A DNA stretch of 64,000 nucleotides from Odobenus rosmarus divergens (GCF_000321225.1 NW_004451010.1:569211-633210), one strand, 5' to 3'. Numbered from the stretch's first letter, positions 37,269 to 48,587 are shown. Notes: generated by a model from the letters alone, not told the origin. Made by a program: numbers and translations.

Positions 37269-38215
37269 ATTTATTCATCGTCATATTTCCCAAACACTGT
37301 TAGAAAATAGAGGACTACATCTTACTCAACTGTGCCAATTGTACTTAGTATTCAATAAATATTGCTTGAAAGACTTAATGAGTTAATCTAATGGTGTCTT
37401 ACACACACATACCAAGCTGATGACTAGTAAATGGAACTTATAGCTTAAATAATCACTAAGGATCCTTCAAATTTTAAAATTTATATCATGATAATTCTGT
37501 AAACGAGTAAGTGAATAAACTTAATAAAAAGCTTCACAAAACTAGTCAATTGTATTTCTCTATTTTGTCTTGTTGAATCTTAATCATAAGAGAGTTTATG
37601 ATGTTTTTGTTCCATAGTAGAATTTGTCAGAAACAAGAGCATACAGTAATAAGAAAAACAGAAAGGCCTAGAAAGAAGAGAGGAAACAAACTATATAAAC
37701 AGTAACCACAGACTGGAAAAAAAGAAACCTAAAAGGTGATTCAACATAATTATAATTTACTTCTGACTGAAGCAATTCTGGTTATATCCTGCCTAAAGTT
37801 CAGAGAGGGTGAGATAGCTCATTGCCTTTCATCCAAGAATGCCCATCCTAAAGAATCAGCCCCAGATGAAGGAACACACAACAGATGGGTATTCCTCAGA
37901 TTAGGAATAGTACAGCCTTTTAATTTATATCTGGTCCAATGATCCACAGACAACAGAAGCAGAAGCCTAGCCTTAGTCTCTGAGACTGAAAAAATCAGAA
38001 CACTTGGTGCCACTTAGAGAAAGGAATGAACCCATGTTTTCAGTTAGCCCTAGTGATTGTTACCATTGAGCACTGACTTTGTTCTGGGCACTTTCTATTC
38101 GTTATCTCTAATCCTTAAGTAAATCTTCATTGTCTGACAGTGAAGGGCATCATCTGCTGAGAATGACTGCTAATGACACAATTACATACCAAAGCATTTT
38201 GTTCTTGTTTTACAG
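37269..38215. other. Last COL24A1 intron, distal part, nothing recognised
   Basis: Unassigned sequence upstream of the last exon. A small MIR-like phrase occurs near 38070-38120. Confidence 0.45.
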
Positions 38216-38362
38216 ATTCAAGATGGCAGGTGGCATAAGGCAAAATTCCTTTTTCACACCCAGGACCCTAATCAGCTTCCAGTAATTGAAGTACAAAAAC
38301 TTCCTCATCTCAAAACCCAAAGGAAGTACTACATGGAAAGCAGTTCTGTATGCTTTCTTTAA
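38216..38362 (+). CDS. COL24A1: COL24A1 last coding exon with stop
   Basis: This exon encodes the final 48 residues, from IQDGRWHKAKFLFHTQDPN to SSSVCFL, then TAA at 38360. Ending on a cysteine a few residues from the C terminus (VCFL) is typical of fibrillar procollagens, where this cysteine pairs inside the propeptide. The LPVIEVQKLP stretch matches the LPIVDV-like segment of COL5/COL11. The acceptor is gttcttgttttacag. With it the domain reaches the full set of eight cysteines and no frame break is seen, so the gene looks intact here. Confidence 0.93.
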   Translation: MQDGRWHKAKFLFHTQDPNQLPVIEVQKLPHLKTQRKYYMESSSVCFL

Positions 38363-39690
38363 GGTTTCTGAATTAGTTCAGAATTCGTGCTGTTGGCCAG
38401 GTAATTGCTGCAGAGGGAAAAATTCAGACAGAAAGATACTATCATTGTGCGAGGCATGGAATAAAGCATTGGCTAAATCTTAAAGAATCTCAGGAAGAAA
38501 AGATTTCCTCCTAAGAAGGAGAAAAGGCATTTTTAAAGGACTATAATTGATAAAGTATTTAATTCTTTAAAAAATTATATTGATCTGAGCTTTCTGAGAG
38601 AATTCCCGAGAACTGAAAATTTATAAACATGGAATTCTTCAGGGTAGCCTCTATTTTTTGACTGAGAGCAAAGTACCCATTAGACAGCTGGAGATGCAGA
38701 GCACTGTGGAGCAATACTGGCTAATGCTTCCAAATGTGCAATGCTTCTGTCTAAAAATTACAAGCCACAGTCTGACGTGTCTTATTTTCCCAAACACTAA
38801 GCTGTATTCAGGCCCCCAGCGGGCATATACATCTTAGCCGGTGGTGCACTACCTCTTCCGTGTTGCTTTTTTGTGTTGCTCGGTGCTCTTTCTAGATCAA
38901 GGTGCTTGTGGCTTTCAGAGACTATTTTATTTCTTTTTTCATCTTTGTCATTCTTTAAGAGTGTATGTACTGGTTACATCAAGATATGTTTTGGTTGTTA
39001 GTACTTATTTTAATTTGTTTGGTTACGTACTTAATAGCAAGTAAAACATTATTTATGTGAAGTCCTTGTTCTGTTTTAAAATTCTCTTCGTGGATATGGA
39101 ATCAAAGGCAGCACACTGTCACCTGTGCTCACGCACAAGAGAATTGGGAGGTTTCTTTTGTTTTTATTTTTTAAATTGTTGTAAAAAATATTACAGGCCA
39201 GCTACTTCCAGTAGTAGTAGGTTTGGGTTAGAGTTTGGGGTTGTGATATACTATTTTTAAAAAAATCCATGATCATCTGGAATGATACTATGTATATATA
39301 TATTTTGTAAAGTTTTAATTCAGCAAATCTTTTGAAATTGCTGCTTTTAAATTATAAAAAGCATTATTTCTGCTTCATAGGAATTACATGTTTTGTAGTA
39401 TTCATTGATTTTATTTCACTATTGTTAAATTTACTGTGTTGGGACCCAAAAGAATTCAATTCACCAGTCTTTAAAGCAAGATTCAGGAAAAAAAAAAAAA
39501 AAGTCTTTAGCCGTTTAAAATAGGCTCAGCCCATTCAGACTTTCCTTGTCAGAGAACTGCTAGTTCAGTATTAAAAGAAAAATATTATACCTTTCGGTAT
39601 ATAGAAAAGCTTGTACATCCATTATAAACATATCTTTAGCCACAGCAAACCATACTTACCTATCTATAATAAAAATATGCTTTAAATCTT
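38363..39690 (+). other. COL24A1: COL24A1 3' UTR (3' end inferred)
   Basis: The AT-rich sequence after the stop codon contains no recognisable transposon except short A-rich tracts, which fits a retained 3' UTR. The likely end is set by AATAAA at 39668-39673 followed by a U/GU-rich element (tttttttggtggt) about 20 bases on. An earlier AATAAA at 38460-38465 lies only 98 bases after the stop and lacks an obvious GU-rich element, so it would at best give a short isoform. The end point is inferred. Confidence 0.6.
39668..39673 (+). terminator. COL24A1: Poly(A) signal candidate for COL24A1
   Basis: Canonical AATAAA followed within about 20-30 bases by a T-rich and GGTGGT stretch, the arrangement expected for a mammalian cleavage and polyadenylation site. 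L1-derived intergenic sequence begins shortly after. Confidence 0.5.
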
Positions 39691-40333
39691 TTTTTGGTGG
39701 TATTCGCTTTTCTTCTTTTGTTACCATATCCTTTTATTATGTATAATAGCCCTCTGGCATGGTCCTTCTGTACTCTGTACATTTGCGTCATTACAAAGTA
39801 TCTGTTACATACCTATAAGAGGATTAGAGGGTTTATCTCCTACTTGTACAAAATGAGGTCATGGCACAGAATAAACTCTCTCATATATGGTCAACTGACT
39901 TTCAACAAAGGTGCCAAGACCATTCAATGGGAAAAGGACAGTTTTTTCAACAAATGGTGCTGGGAAAACTGGATATCCACATGCAGAAGAATGAAGTTGG
40001 ACCCTTATCTGGATATCATATACAAAACAACTCAAATGGATCAAAGTGCTAAATATAAGGGCTAAACCTATAAAACTCTTAGAAGAAAACATAGGGGAAA
40101 GTCTTCATGACAGTGGATTTAGCAATGATTTCTTGGAGATGACACCAAAAGCATGTTCCAAAAAAGAAAAAGATAAATTGGACTACTTCAAAGTTAAGAA
40201 CTTCTTTACATCAAAGGACACTATCAAGGGAGTACAAAGACATCCCACAAAATGGGAGAAAAAATTTGCAAATCTTATATCTGATAAGGAATTAATACCC
40301 CAGAATGTATTTTTTTTAAAACTCCTACAGCTC

Positions 40334-40390
40334 GGCAGCTCTTTCTCTCCACAGATCCTGTCCCCATGCTTTAATAAAACCACCATTTTT
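40334..40390 (+). repeat. Endogenous-retrovirus LTR-like scrap
   Basis: About 57 bp reading 'ctctttctctccacagatcc' and 'ccatgctttaataaaaccac' resemble the R-region/poly(A) signal part of an ERV1-type LTR. No gene content. It sits exactly between L1 and the SINE head. Noncoding relic. Confidence 0.4.
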
Positions 40391-40620
40391 GGGGCGCCTG
40401 GGTGGCTCAGTCGTTAAGCGTCTGCCTTCGGCTCAGGTCGTGATCCCAAGGGTCCTGGGATCAAGCCCCACATCGGGCTCCCTGCTCAGTGGGAAGCCTG
40501 CTTCTCCTTCTCCCACTCCCCCCTGCTTGTGTTCCCTCTCTCGCTGTGTCTCTCTCTCTCAAATAAATAAATAAAATCTAAAAAAAAAAAAAAAAACAAA
40601 AACCCAAAAAAAAAAAAAAA
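40391..40620 (+). mobile_element. Carnivore tRNA-Lys SINE, young subtype
   Basis: Sense copy starting ggggcgcctgggtggctcag with few changes from its siblings at 48588 and 54925. Long, partly interrupted A tail. No clear target-site duplication because of the joined LTR scrap. Confidence 0.93.
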
Positions 40621-41472
40621 CAAGGGAAGTAACAAGCATTGGTAAGGATGTGGATAAAGTGGAGCCTTTGTATGTTGCTGGTTGGAATGTAAAATGGTGC
40701 AGCCATTGTGGAAAAGAGTTTGGCAGTTTCTCAAAAGTTAAACATAGAATTACAATATAACCCAGTAATTCTAAGTTGTGTATATGCCCAAAAGAATTGA
40801 AAGAAGGGACCCAAACAGATATTTGTACACAAGTGTTCATAGAGATATTATTCAGAATAGCCAAAAGATGGAAACAACCCAAATGTGCATCCACAGTTGA
40901 ACTGATTAACAAAATGTGGTATGAACATACAATGGAATATTTATTCAGTCTTAAATAGGAATGAAATTCTGACATATGCTACAACACTGATTACCTTGAA
41001 AACATTATGCTATGTGAAATAAGCCAGACGAAAAAGGGCAAGTTATCTGAAGTATCAAGAATAGACAAATTCAAAGACAGGAAATACAACCGAGGTTATC
41101 ACAGGCTGGGGGAGGTGAAAATGGGGAATTATTTTTTAATGAGTACAGAGTTTCTGTTTGGGATGATGACAGAGTTCTGGAGATGGATGGTAATAATGGT
41201 TGCACAACATGTGAATGTACTCAGTGCAACTGAATCAACACTTAAAATGATTTAAATGACCAATGTTATGTTGTACATTTTACCACGATTTTTTTAAACG
41301 GAGCGATGGCAAATATGTCTGATTTCCTGCTTGAGGACCATAGAATTGTTTTTTAAAAGCAGCAGAGGTTGATTCTAAATGAAAGAAACTAGAGTTTCTG
41401 TCTATGTGCCATACCTTTTGTTCCCCCCCAAAAAAATTTATTTCAGAGACATAAGTGGTTTTCCTAGATATC

Positions 41473-41684
41473 ACTCTGTACATTTGCGTCATTACAAAGT
41501 ATCTGTTACATACCTATAAGAGGATTAGAGGGTTTATCTCCTACTTGTACAAAATGAGGTCATGGCANNNNNNNNNNNNNNNNNNNNNNNNNNNNNNNNN
41601 NNNNNNNNNNNNNNNNNGTGCCATACCTTTTGTTCCCCCCCAAAAAAATTTATTTCAGAGACATAAGTGGTTTTCCTAGATATC
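41473..41684 (+). repeat. Unit 2 of the tandem duplication, interrupted by the gap
   Basis: 41473-41567 is identical to 39772-39866, and 41618-41685 is identical to 41406-41473; the middle is replaced by 50 N. The left part stops at catggca, where the L1 fragment begins in unit 1, so the break probably reflects the repeat that could not be assembled. The junction shares one base (A) between the two units. Confidence 0.85.
41568..41617. other. Assembly gap (50 N)
   Basis: A run of exactly 50 N, a placeholder length rather than a measured one. Both flanks are copies of nearby sequence (see the duplication entries), so the missing piece may be a second copy of L1/SINE-containing sequence. Confidence 0.99.
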
Positions 41685-41789
41685 ATTTAAGAAATATATA
41701 TAAAATAGAAATATCTTACCTTATGTTTTTTTTTTTGTTTTTGAAATATTAAATTTAAAGCACATTTTAATCAACATAATCATAGGCAG

Positions 41790-41905
41790 TATAATATGTG
41801 TAGTGGTTAAGAGTACTCTGGGGATTAGCTGTGTGACTTTGGGTATATTATTCTTCATTGCCTCAGTTTCTCCACTGCAAAATGAGGATAATAAAAGTAA
41901 AAATC
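41790..41905 (+). mobile_element. MIR-like SINE relic
   Basis: 'agtggttaagagtactctgg', 'agctgtgtgactttgggtat' and 'tgcctcagtttctccactgc' follow the MIR 5' and core consensus. Confidence 0.7.
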
Positions 41906-41909
41906 TTTA

Positions 41910-42485
41910 TGAGTTAGTGTTCTTAGAGAAACAGAACCAGTGGGAGATATAGATAGATATAAGTAGAAATACAGATTTTATATATAATATACATATAATA
42001 TTGTTATATATATGTATGATATATAACAATATTTTTTATTTTATGTTTTTATATGGAAACATGATGATGAATTGGCTTACACAATTATGGAAGCCGAGAA
42101 TTCCCACAATTTGCAGCCTGTAAACTAGAGACCCAGGAAGGCCAGTGATGTAATTCAGTTAAATCCAAAGGCCTGAGAACTAGGGTAGCCAATGGATTAA
42201 AATCCAGTCTGGGGGCCGGTGAAGATGACAGGTCCCACCTCAAGAAGGTGGACAAAGCAAAAAGGGCACATTCTTCCTTACTCTGCCTTTTGTTTGATTC
42301 AGGCCCTCAGTGGATTGGATGATGCCCATGCACATTGTAGGAGAGGGACAATTTACTTTACTGAGTCCACTGGTTCAAAGAATAATCTCCTCCAGAAACG
42401 CTATCACAGAAAAACCCAGAAATAATTTTTAACATGGACACCTATGACTGGTCAAATTGACACATAAAATTAACTGTCACATTAT
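41910..42485 (+). mobile_element. Old LTR-like interspersed repeat
   Basis: 'cttagagaaacagaaccagt', 'acaattatggaagccgagaa', 'gcctgagaactagggtagcc', 'ggattggatgatgcccatgc' and 'gacacataaaattaactgtc' follow a widespread mammalian LTR-like repeat. It contains an AT-rich expansion at 41970-42050. Family not named with confidence. Confidence 0.55.
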
Positions 42486-43020
42486 CTCATTTTCTGGTTG
42501 AATGGATTTAATAAATTACCATGGGAAAGTATAAAACTGCCTGGCACAAAGCCATCAATCACTCTGTAAGCCTTAGCTGCTGCTCTTGTTGAAGCAACAA
42601 CATCATTGAAGATTTAATGGATAAGCTCCATGCTGGTTATCACCAAGGAGGTGGTAATGAATCCCTTAATAAAATTATTCATCTGTTTTACAGTCATGCC
42701 CATAATTTGTTTTGTAACAATAGATTTTATATTTTTAGAACATAGATTATATATAAAGGCTTTCTAGAAATAAGGTACAACTGTAACAGTATATAAGTAC
42801 ATAATGTGCCTCCCTTTTCTCCCCATTTTTGTATATTAATGTAGGAATTACAGTGGTCATTATAAGTAAATATCACCAATCTTTTTTGTGATTTAAAACT
42901 GGAGCAGAAGGAATATTGGATTTAGATGCATAAAACTTGAATTCAGTTCCAACCCTCTCACTCATCGGTTTGGGGTACTTGGTTAAGTCACTAATTCTCT
43001 GTTTCTTCATCTATACTGGG
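42486..43020. other. Intergenic sequence with an MIR-like piece
   Basis: 42905-43020 resembles sense MIR ('tgaattcagttccaaccctc', 'ggttaagtcactaattctct'). The rest is unassigned. A poly-T tract follows at 43023-43043. Confidence 0.4.
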
Positions 43021-43044
43021 CAATTTTTTTTTTTTTTTTTTTTG

Positions 43045-43900
43045 GTCTGCTTCTTCTAGTTATATGAGAGAGGTGTGTTAAAAATCTCCAACTGTGATTG
43101 TGGACACTCCTGTTTCTCCTTTTACATCTCATATTTTTGCTTTATACTTGTAATTAGTTGCATTCAAATTTACCACAGCTTTATTCAGAGGTGTCCTGGT
43201 AAATGTTTAATAACTAGCCCTCCAGGGTGAAAAGAGAAACAATCCCTACTTGTAGTGTTAGCCAGTTTTCATGGTGTAAATGCTTGGACCATACCAATTC
43301 TGTGTTGTAACTTAGTGTCAACACGGTACATCTTTGTCCCTCTTTTTATTTTTAACTTTTCTGCATCCTTCTGTTTAGGCATATTTGTTATACTCAGCAT
43401 ATGCTTGTAGATTTATTTATTTTTAAACTACTTTGACAGTTTTAGACTCTTAAGAGTATTCAGTCTGTTTAGTTAATGTAATTACTGTTATATTTTCTTT
43501 TAAACCTAATATTTTACTATTATTTTATATTTGTCACATCTCTTTCTTTTTTCTTCCTTTGGATTGATAAAATATTTTTTATTCCATTTTCCCTCTTTTA
43601 GCTTGTTAAACATTATTTTTATTTTCTCTTAGTGGCTACTTTAAAGACAATAATAAGTATCCTTGACTTTGTAGAGGACACGTAAATTAGTACCTTTCTA
43701 CTTTCCAGACAACTCAAGGATATTATAAAACTTTAACTCCACTTATCTCTCTCTGACATTTTGGAATGTTATTGTCAGGTATTTTAATTCTGCACATATT
43801 TAGAATCATTTGGTATATTGTTATTTTCTAATATTTTAAACTGACAATATTTATTTGGTTTTATCCACCTATTTATACTTTCCTGTACTTTTCTTTCCTT
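43045..43900 (-). mobile_element. Old LINE-1 relic
   Basis: 'aaatctccaactgtgattgt' and 'tttttgctttatacttgtaa' are antisense old-L1 phrases. Diverged, with approximate edges. Confidence 0.45.
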
Positions 43901-44756
43901 CCTTCCATCCTTCATATTTTAGGTGAACTTGAAAGAAGCAAGAGAAGATGACATATGCTTTATATAGAGGCAAAGTTACCATTGAAACTAATAAATTTAA
44001 GCTTCAAGACACTGAAGTAGCCTTCAAAAATGTCTTCATGTGGGCATTTATGTTTGTAAAGTTTGCAAAAGTACAGTAATTTTTAGTTATTTTCCATAAA
44101 GAGGACCCTAAGTTGTATGAGCCTCGGGCTTCACAAAACCTAGATCTATCCCTGCTTTTTACCTGGAATGAAACATAAATGTTGTTCTTTCTATAGGAAA
44201 CAACAAATTTTTGTTTGATGAGTACAATAAACAAAAAGAGGGAATGTTGCTAGTGGCACAGAAATGACCTGAGCAGTAGAAACATGGTGTTCAGCAGTAG
44301 GCACTGTGATAGACCTCATTTTCTGACCAAAATGTTAAGTTTGGTCCTCCCACACAAGCCTAGCAGCTTTCATAGTTTCAGAAATAAGTGTAAGCTAAGC
44401 CTTCAATGTAATGTGCTCTGCCCTCTTCAAGCACAACTTTTCTACCATGACCTACATAGTAATTGGCTCTGAAGGTATGATTAAGTCGCTATCACCTCAG
44501 CCCGGGTACACAATTATGCAATCTGTGTGCTTTGGATTCAGAGTCCTGGTATAATTCAAAGCTAATTTAGAAAAATGGCACCTCTGTAGAGAAGAGCAAC
44601 TGGTGGGGAATCCGAGCTATCATCTCGGCTGTACCGGCAGTGGAATTTCAGGACTGCACACAAGGGCAAAGTAATCTCACTAACAATCCATTAAAAATAA
44701 TTTGATTTTACAAGGTATCTAGTTTAGGACAAATTTAGAGTTGAAATTCAAGAAAC
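43901..44756. other. Intergenic sequence, nothing recognised
   Basis: No exon, RNA gene or confident repeat seen. Confidence 0.5.
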
Positions 44757-44769
44757 CTTCTCATTTCTT

Positions 44770-44932
44770 ATTTTATTTTATTTTATTAGTCACCATACAT
44801 TACATCATCAGTTTTTGATGTAGTGTTCCATGATTCCTTGTTTCCGTATAACCCCCAGTGCTCCATTCAACACGTGCCCTCTTTAATACCCATCACCAGG
44901 CTAACCCATCCTCCCACCCCCTTCCTGAAAAC
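44770..44932 (-). mobile_element. LINE-1 3' UTR fragment with target-site duplication
   Basis: Antisense, severely 5'-truncated L1 (about 160 bp). Flanked by perfect 13-bp repeats cttctcatttctt (44757-44769 and 44933-44945). Confidence 0.9.
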
Positions 44933-44945
44933 TTCTCATTTCTTG

Positions 44946-45769
44946 AAGCAGACACTGGAAATCCAGTTTCATGAAACAGAGATTCTTCATGAAGGGATAA
45001 AGATCTCCCTCAACTATTAGAATATAAAAACTTTAATTGAACTTTATTGATATTACATTCAATTTTTCTCAGTTGAGTGTTTCAATTTATAAAAGAGGTT
45101 AAGCCATTTAACTACCAAAACAAATGCCCAGACAATATATGAAACATTGAGTTAAAATAATTTTTAGTTGTTCCCAAATATTTCCTACATAATTCAGTAT
45201 GCCATAGAAAAACACTATACATTTTTCCAAGTCTTCCTACAATGAAAAATAAAAAACTTTGGACAAAAATTAGTTACTAGATACCAACAATTTTTTGGTT
45301 TAATAGTTGGAAGTGAGAAATTAAAACAATCAGACTTTATTTAGTTTGATTTTATAACCAATATTATTGCTGACTTCAGGGTTCAGATGTTAAAAGATAA
45401 TAAATATTTTAGATATTTTTCAGTAAATTTTTTTCTAAAACGTTTTTAGAAATCTATTTCATGTACCCCCCTGCTGCAAATAGTTAGGCCTTCTGTATTA
45501 GGTCCTGGATTCCTCTAATAGTAATGACCCAATTGTTGGATCCTTCTAAAGGCTCATCAATTATGATTGAACCTCCTGAATCATGATTTGTTTGTTTGAT
45601 CCAAATAATGCTTTTGCCAGTAATGGATCTGGCCAATTCTTTGGAAACAAGTTACTTGTGTTGTAATAATAGGCCCATCCAAATCATAGTATGTCATGCT
45701 CCCCTGCTAAAGAATAATCATACCCAGAACAAATCTGTGGTTTTTTTCTCTGTGCCCCAACCTCAGAAC
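44946..45769. other. Intergenic sequence, nothing recognised
   Basis: AT-rich and unassigned. Confidence 0.5.
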
Positions 45770-46250
45770 CCAAGCTGAGGAAATGAAACTGGCTCCTGAT
45801 CACCTATAGGGTAAAGAAATGCAAGCTTTTCTGCAAGGCCTATAAGGCCTTGGTGACCGGGCCTCTGATTACTTGTCAACCTGCTCACCTTTTTTTTTCT
45901 CATCGGAGTCTGTATACTCCAGCCATACCTAACTTATCTCATGTTCTCTGAACATACTATATGTTTCATTCCTTTGCCTGGAAAGTTCTCCTGCCTTGTT
46001 CTCCTGGCCAATTCCTACTCTTCCTTCAAGTTAGCTTCTTGGGAAAACTTCTTAACTTTTCCCACAAGGGAATGCATGCTGCTTCCTCTTTGGGTCACAT
46101 TCTGTCTTCTACACTTGCTTCAATGGGTTGCTACTGCTCTTCACATGCCTGTCTCCCTTCACTACACTGTGACCTCCCTGAAGACAAAGTGTAGATTTTA
46201 ATGCTTATAATCACATAGAATGGCACAGTGTATGACGCAAATAGGTGCTC
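45770..46250 (+). mobile_element. LINE-2 3' region
   Basis: 'caaggcctataaggccttgg', 'gcctggaaagttctcctgcc' and 'tgtgacctccctgaagacaa' follow L2 in sense. The 86-residue open frame at 45941-46201 is part of this relic, not a gene. Confidence 0.65.
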
Positions 46251-46279
46251 AAGTCCTCCATGTCTTCATGTTTTATTGC

Positions 46280-46720
46280 ACATTGTGAACTAGAGACTGT
46301 GCTCTGAGTTGGCAATTCAAATTGAGCAAAAAAAGCAAGGTCCCTGTGTTCAATGAGCTTCCTATATAGGAGATAAACCATGCTAATCAAATGATAGTAT
46401 TCATGAATATATCATTACAACTTGAAACCAGTGCTCTGAAAGAAACACACACATATACATGAACTCTGACCTAGGCTGGAGCAGAGGGGACGAGGAGTGC
46501 CTAAGGAATGCTTCCCTAGGAAAGTAGGGCCTTCTTCCATCTGAAGGTTGAGTAATTAGACATGAGGATGAAGAGAAGATATGAGTCAGATTATGAGGGA
46601 TCTTTGCAAGGCCATGATAAGGATTTAGTTCTTTATCCTAAGAGCAACAATTAGACATTAAAGGGTTTTAAGGAGTTGGCTGACATTATCAGACTTGTGA
46701 TTTGCAAAGACCCTCAGGCT
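46280..46720 (-). mobile_element. LINE-2 3' region
   Basis: 'caaggtccctgtgttcaatg', 'atctttgcaaggccatgata' and 'cagacttgtgatttgcaaag' follow antisense L2. With 45770-46250 it makes a head-to-head L2 pair. Confidence 0.55.
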
Positions 46721-46854
46721 ACAATTTGAAGAATGAAGAGACAAATATTTATTGACTGAATTAACAAATGAACCACTACACTTAGCTGATTCTTGAATAT
46801 TTCTATTATCCAAATCTCAGCTAATTGGAGTTTGAATTCTAATAACCTCTTCTA

Positions 46855-47175
46855 GTGCAACACTGCCCAATAGAAATATATAAGCCACATATGTAATTTA
46901 AGATTTTCTAGTAGCCACATTAAAAAAAGTAAAAACAAAACAGAACCAGTGAAATTACTTTTAATAATGTATTATACATAACCTAATATATCTAAAATAC
47001 TTTCATTTCAACACGTGATTAATATAAAAATGTTATTAATGAGATATTTTACATTTTTTTTATGTACTGAATCTCTGAAAGTCAGTGTACATTTTATATT
47101 TACAGTACATCTCAGTTTGGATAACCACATTCCAAGGGCTCAGTAGCTACTGTGGCTACCATCTTGGACTGTGTA
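46855..47175 (+). mobile_element. hAT-type nonautonomous DNA transposon
   Basis: Ends 'agtgcaacactgcccaatag' and 'accatcttggactgtgtaat' are imperfect inverted repeats, and the interior ('ctagtagccacattaaaaaa', 'agcacatctcagt'-like) matches a common mammalian hAT family. Confidence 0.55.
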
Positions 47176-47520
47176 ATTGTAATGCCTTCACCCAGTGATT
47201 CACAAACCTGCCTATACGTCGTAAGTACACACAGAGACGCTTGTTAAAAGATTTTCCAGTAGCTCTATTTTGATTAAGTACCTCTATAGAAAGACCCAGA
47301 AATCTTATCAAACATACGAGGTGATGCTGATAAAACAGTCCATGGACAAGTATACGGGAATTGCTACATTGCCTCAAAGTTGCGAATATAATGAAACCTT
47401 TGTGGATATAATAAAACATTTTGCATCCTGGAAAAATTTGAGCAATATCATGGGAAGCCCAGTAGGAAGAATGTTTAGGACACCTCTGAAATTATTTCAG
47501 AAAGTTACCATCATCCCTAT

Positions 47521-47740
47521 TTTTTATTTTTTTTTATTTTTATTTTTTAAATTTTATTTATTTATTTGAGAGAGAGAATGAGATAGAGAGAGAGAGAGAG
47601 CATGAGAGGGGGGAGGGTCCGAGGGAGAAGCAGACTCACTACTGAGCAGGAAGCCCGATGCGGGACTCGATCCCGGGACTCCAGGATCATGACCTGAGCC
47701 GAAGGCAGTCGCTTAACCAACTGAGCCACCCAGGCGCCCC
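47521..47740 (-). mobile_element. Carnivore tRNA-Lys SINE
   Basis: Antisense copy with duplication around atcatccctat (about 47509-47519) and atcatccctac (47741-47751). The head ends 'ctgagccacccaggcgcccc'. Confidence 0.93.
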
Positions 47741-47756
47741 ATCATCCCTACTTTTT

Positions 47757-48569
47757 AAATAAATCTGGAGAATCCAGTTGCTGAAAAAGATAGCCAATTA
47801 TAAAAAGAAGCCAATACTTCCTGGAGTCCCCAAGTCTAATCCCGAAGATGTCATATAAATGAGAGGGTGGTAATGGATCTTGGAGCCTCCTCAGAAATAC
47901 TGAAAAGCCTGTAGAAGATGAAAGGGAGTTGGGGCCCATTGTGGTGGGAAAGGAAGGCCTAGAGTCATAGATGGACACTGATGGAGGTAAGGGGTAAAAT
48001 GGAGGGATAGTATCTCTGGTTCTGCCCTTGTCTACCCACATTAACCTTGGTGGATCACAGCCCACCCCAATTCAAGGGCCAACAGCAGGACCAGCCCAAC
48101 ACCTGCCCATGGAGGTGGAGTAACATCAGGGAAGCTGATAACTATACATACAGATTGGCTTGCAACAATTCTTTTCTCTTCCTTCTACCCTGGGTGAAAC
48201 CACAGAATATAGTAGTTCTTGAAAGGGATGGCAAATGCAGGCATACAGGGCATGTTTTCCTCATGAAAGGCCCGAGTGGTTCTAGTGGAGCTCTGACTAT
48301 AACATCAGAAGCTTTCTACCCTAAGACTCATCCACTCTCTTTCTTTCCAGCCACCTCGAAAAAAAAAATCAGAAGAATCACAATCCAAGTCTCAGGCTTT
48401 TGATCCTCCCTTTCAAGTATGAATTACAGCTGAAGATGCTGATACTCCCAAGTGAATATGAGATCACAGGGGAAAATATTACAGCATCTGAAGAGTGTAA
48501 TTCCATAAAAGAACTTTCTTAGAAAACTGGACAATTTGTACTAGTGGAGCAAAATTAATAGATTTTTTT
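47757..48569. other. Intergenic sequence, nothing recognised
   Basis: Contains open frames of 105 (minus) and 118 (plus) residues at 47748-48065 and 48047-48403. They have no recognisable similarity, the latter begins at a GTG, and neither has splice or promoter context. Possibly an old LTR. Confidence 0.4.
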
Positions 48570-48587
48570 AAAAAGTGAGAAACATTA

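Larger units (their letters stand above)
750..39690 (+). other. COL24A1: COL24A1 gene, 3' portion (nine coding exons and 3' UTR)
   Basis: This span holds the 3' part of the gene for collagen alpha-1(XXIV), a secreted fibrillar collagen known from bone and developing eye. Nine exons with GT/AG borders splice into one continuous frame of 286 residues plus stop. They encode 51 residues of uninterrupted Gly-X-Y, then a C-terminal non-helical domain of 235 residues that matches the fibrillar collagen C-propeptide (COLFI) in length, eight cysteines and motifs such as [21 protein letters not shown] recognise the protein as COL24A1 rather than another fibrillar collagen from the C-propeptide wording and from ZNHIT6 lying next door in the same orientation. 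Introns range from 96 bp to about 12 kb. The 5' exons (signal peptide, N-terminal domain, most of the helix) lie upstream of the window. The 3' end at about 39690 is inferred from a poly(A) signal. Confidence 0.93.
39863..41295 (+). mobile_element. Old LINE-1 ORF2 end and 3' UTR, interrupted
   Basis: Sense L1: ORF2 C-terminal sequence in broken frames (39694-40065 and 40046-40330), interrupted at about 40334-40620 by an LTR-like scrap and a SINE, then ORF2 end and 3' UTR from 40625 to about 41295. Confidence 0.75.
39772..41472 (+). repeat. Unit 1 of a partial tandem duplication (1701 bp)
   Basis: This unit begins actctgtacatttgcgtcat. The same sequence starts again at 41473, directly after the unit's own end (gatatc). 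It contains a short unique left part, an L1 fragment, a short ERV LTR-like fragment, a young SINE and the L1 3' end. Confidence 0.85.

Noticed and set aside
38460..38465. AATAAA as the main COL24A1 poly(A) signal
   Set aside because: Only 98 bases after the stop and without a clear GU-rich downstream element; the signal at 39668 fits better. A minor short isoform is not excluded.
47748..48403. Open frames of 105 and 118 residues downstream of COL24A1
   Set aside because: Opposite strands, one starting at GTG, no similarity or gene structure; length expected by chance in GC-richer sequence.
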